A model generated the notes under the pieces. That model was given only the letters and a program-made list of their open reading frames with translations. It ran no database searches and was not told the origin of the DNA. This document shows positions 61,901 through 64,000 of a stretch of 64,000 nucleotides of DNA, one piece after another (positions within the stretch are counted from its first letter, which is position 1; every line of letters starts with the position of its first letter). The position numbers were made by a program, and so were the translations under genes. This DNA comes from Rhytidiadelphus loreus (Eukaryota; Streptophyta; Bryopsida; Hypnales; Hylocomiaceae). Location: positions 47,595,087-47,659,086 of the forward strand of contig OX344762.1 in assembly GCA_947034895.1 (NCBI GenBank), read 5' to 3'.

Positions 61901-63850
61901 AACTCTTCTCAATGAGAGCACGGGCTTCGTCCAAACTTCGAGCTACCCTTACAATCTCACTTCCACCTGATTCTGGCGTAGTCTTTACTCTTGCTCCCTG
62001 CAAACATACAGTCGAGGACAATTAGTGCACAGAATTCCAACAGGAGACAAAACTACATCAATCTCTGTTGAGACAGACGAATTCAGCAGTTGCATGCACC
62101 TACATGATTGTGACAATTAGGAGGATTCGCTTACAGCCAACAGATTAAGGGCCATGCCGTAGGTAGCCGTGAATTGTGAGACGAGGGGGTCAGATCCTGC
62201 GAAGAGTAATTTGCAACAGTCCTCTGCACCTTCAAATGGTGTTTGCACCACTACTGTATGTCCTTGCTCATCAATACCTCTTCGACCAGCCCTACCAGCC
62301 ATCTGCAGCATAGAATTTGCGCTCAAGAGTTGGTGCCCATTGTCGCCACGTTTGCTGAGAGAAGCTAGCACGGTTGTCCTGAAAATGAACATCATATGGG
62401 ACATCCATATTAAAACTCACATTGACGCGTATAAATCCAATAGAGACTCCACAAGAATGGGTCTCAAGCGTAAATTAACATTAAAAAATGGTAACTTCAT
62501 GAAGTGAAAAGATCGAATACAACTATCTAAGTGCCAAAGACAATATGCAGGAGACATATCATATATCAAGTAGCCAAAACGGTCGACCAGTTCTCACGGA
62601 TAGGGCTTAATGCAAATATTTTGCAAATAAACCACATTTCATTGCAAGAGGTGCACACATGCATACCTGGCAGGCATGTTAATTCCTGCTGCAAGAGTCT
62701 CAGTTGCAAAGACCACTTTGATGAGACCTTGCTGGAAAAGCTCTTCAATGAAGGCCTTCCAAGTTGGCAAGCAACCAGCGTGATGTGCAGCCACCCCGTG
62801 CAGAAGTGGTTTCACTGCCACTTCACGTACAGAATCTGGGTGCTGCTCCCGAAAATTTTCAAGTGCATTTCTAACTCGCCTCTGCTCCTCGAGAGTCAAC
62901 AGATCGGTTCCCTGACACATTCAAGAAAATTGTCACAGAAATTCAGTGACAAACGCACAACGTAACTCCAGAAAAAAAATCTCCAGAGATAAAGAGACAT
63001 TTCGCATTTTGCAACTCACGAAATAATTCCTAAAGAAACACAAGTGAATTACAATGCGCAGACAGTGATGTTGAGGCAAGGAGAGTGGATATTACCAGAA
63101 GATAGTGAACAGCAAGGTCACAGCCCCTGCGACTGAAAATGAACCAAATAGCTGGAAGCATGTCCCGCTCTTTCAACTGGTGCAACGTATCCCTGATTTG
63201 CGGGATCTGAGTAAACCAATTCAGAATCAATCGATAGTTACAAGTTCCCGCTCCAGTAATTCTCAATGAAACCAACATTTTCAAAGGGATGTGTTGAAGC
63301 AACATGGACATGAAGGTGCTCTTATACCTGTCTGCGCCGAAGAAATTGGAGCTCCTCTTCAGACACACGCTGCTCTACTTGCCCCCACCCACCTGATCGC
63401 CGCTGCTTTTCACTGCGGACGTCGGGTTCTTTGGAGCCTTTGCCAGTTCTGAGAAGTTTTCGCTGCTTTCTCCGTGGGAAGTCTGATACTTCATCCCAGA
63501 ATGGATCGGGTTCTCTTTCACGCTCGGTCCTCCTGAGGTTCAGCCTCCTGCAGAAGAAAACAGAGGGCGCGATCCATCAATGTGAGTACAACAGAACCAA
63601 ATCTACCCACCTGTAAATGCACAATGCAAGCGTTTCTAATGTAAAAGTTGAAAACTAATAACGAGCACAGCCCCAATAACATTACCAGCTCTTCCAATTA
63701 GAATTTGAGAAGCGAAGACTGGACTTCTCACCAGTTCATTTCATTCCCTTGTTCGTTTAAAAGTGGAAGAAGCGAGTGGCGAGTAGAAAAATGCCAAACA
63801 AGAGGAACAGGTCTTCTCGATGATGTCACAAGTTCGGTAGGACCATGCAC
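58902..63850 (-). CDS. ISE2: ISE2-like SKI2-family DExH RNA helicase, C-terminal 860 codons
   Basis: Thirteen exons on the minus strand join in phase: 63850-63732, 63547-63328, 63206-63096, 62911-62667, 62378-62135, 61997-61728, 61633-61424, 61317-60952, 60701-60474, 60262-60039, 59606-59507, 59329-59183, 59000-58902 (TAA). Visible in order: RRPVPL after helicase domain 1; IPQIRDTL and SRRGCD; AAHHAG (about residue 193 of the visible part); [16 protein letters not shown] (motif V); [12 protein letters not shown] (motif VI, about 257); SFGNY; a Lys/Glu-rich coiled region; [15 protein letters not shown]; and the DSHCT-type end with [18 protein letters not shown] and [11 protein letters not shown]. 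This order and the C-terminus are those of plant ISE2, a chloroplast nucleoid-associated helicase needed for plastid transcript processing. The plastid transit peptide, Walker motif and DEVH box lie upstream of 64000. One donor (AAG|GTTTTC at 61727) is weak. No frameshifts or internal stops. Confidence 0.93.
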
Positions 63851-64000
63851 CTGACCATACAGCATAAGATTAATCTTCAAGTTTGAAATCTCACAGGTGG
63901 CACATAACGAGCAAACAAAGATTTCCCACGCGTAACTCTCCCATGTTATTCAAAGCTAAGATAATTCACTGTCATGCTATCAGAATATGAAGGGAAAGAG

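Noticed and set aside
1..64000. tRNA, rRNA, CRISPR array, LTR retrotransposon or bacterial-type operon
   Set aside because: No tRNA B-box in a plausible fold, no rRNA segments, no spaced identical short repeats and no paired LTRs with gag-pol frames were seen.

Overview
The window looks like nuclear DNA of a land plant. A NAC-domain transcription factor gene sits near the left end and a chloroplast SKI2-like RNA helicase gene (ISE2 type) runs off the right end. Both have GT-AG introns, mostly 90-430 bp in the helicase gene. Short introns, very AT-rich intergenic DNA and dense non-autonomous transposons suggest a seed-free plant, perhaps a moss. The sequence alone does not fix the species.

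Layout: (1) 1-3.8 kb is AT-rich repeat-derived DNA with one intron-like GT/AG pair. (2) 3859-6382 (minus) is a complete three-exon NAC gene of 377 codons. Its first intron is built from four tandem copies of its own acceptor region. Upstream (6.4-9.9 kb) are a TATA box, uORFs and possible non-coding leader exons. (3) 10-55.7 kb is almost all small transposons and tandem repeats. The dominant family is a ~0.9-kb element with CCCCTAAAG-type ends flanked by TTAA (six copies with both TTAA ends, several degenerate ones). Also present are hAT-like MITEs with 8-bp duplications, CACTA-like MITEs, foldback elements, a truncated poly(A) retroposon and several minisatellites. Nested insertions give a relative order of events. 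I see no intact transposase or reverse transcriptase. (4) 56-58.4 kb is lower-repeat DNA with a G-box/telo-box promoter-like site and a possible small two-exon plus-strand gene. (5) 58902-63850 (minus) holds 13 consecutive exons of the helicase gene, 860 codons from the middle of the protein to its natural stop. The DEVH-box half lies beyond base 64000.

The two confident genes have no known functional link. The NAC protein should be a nuclear transcription factor of the secondary-wall/root-cap (VNS/SMB-like) side of the family. The helicase should act in chloroplast RNA processing. The most unusual observations are the TTAA-flanked family (piggyBac-like by target site), proven by a paralogous empty site inside the window, and the NAC intron in which the splice acceptor plus first codons of exon 2 have been tandemly duplicated.
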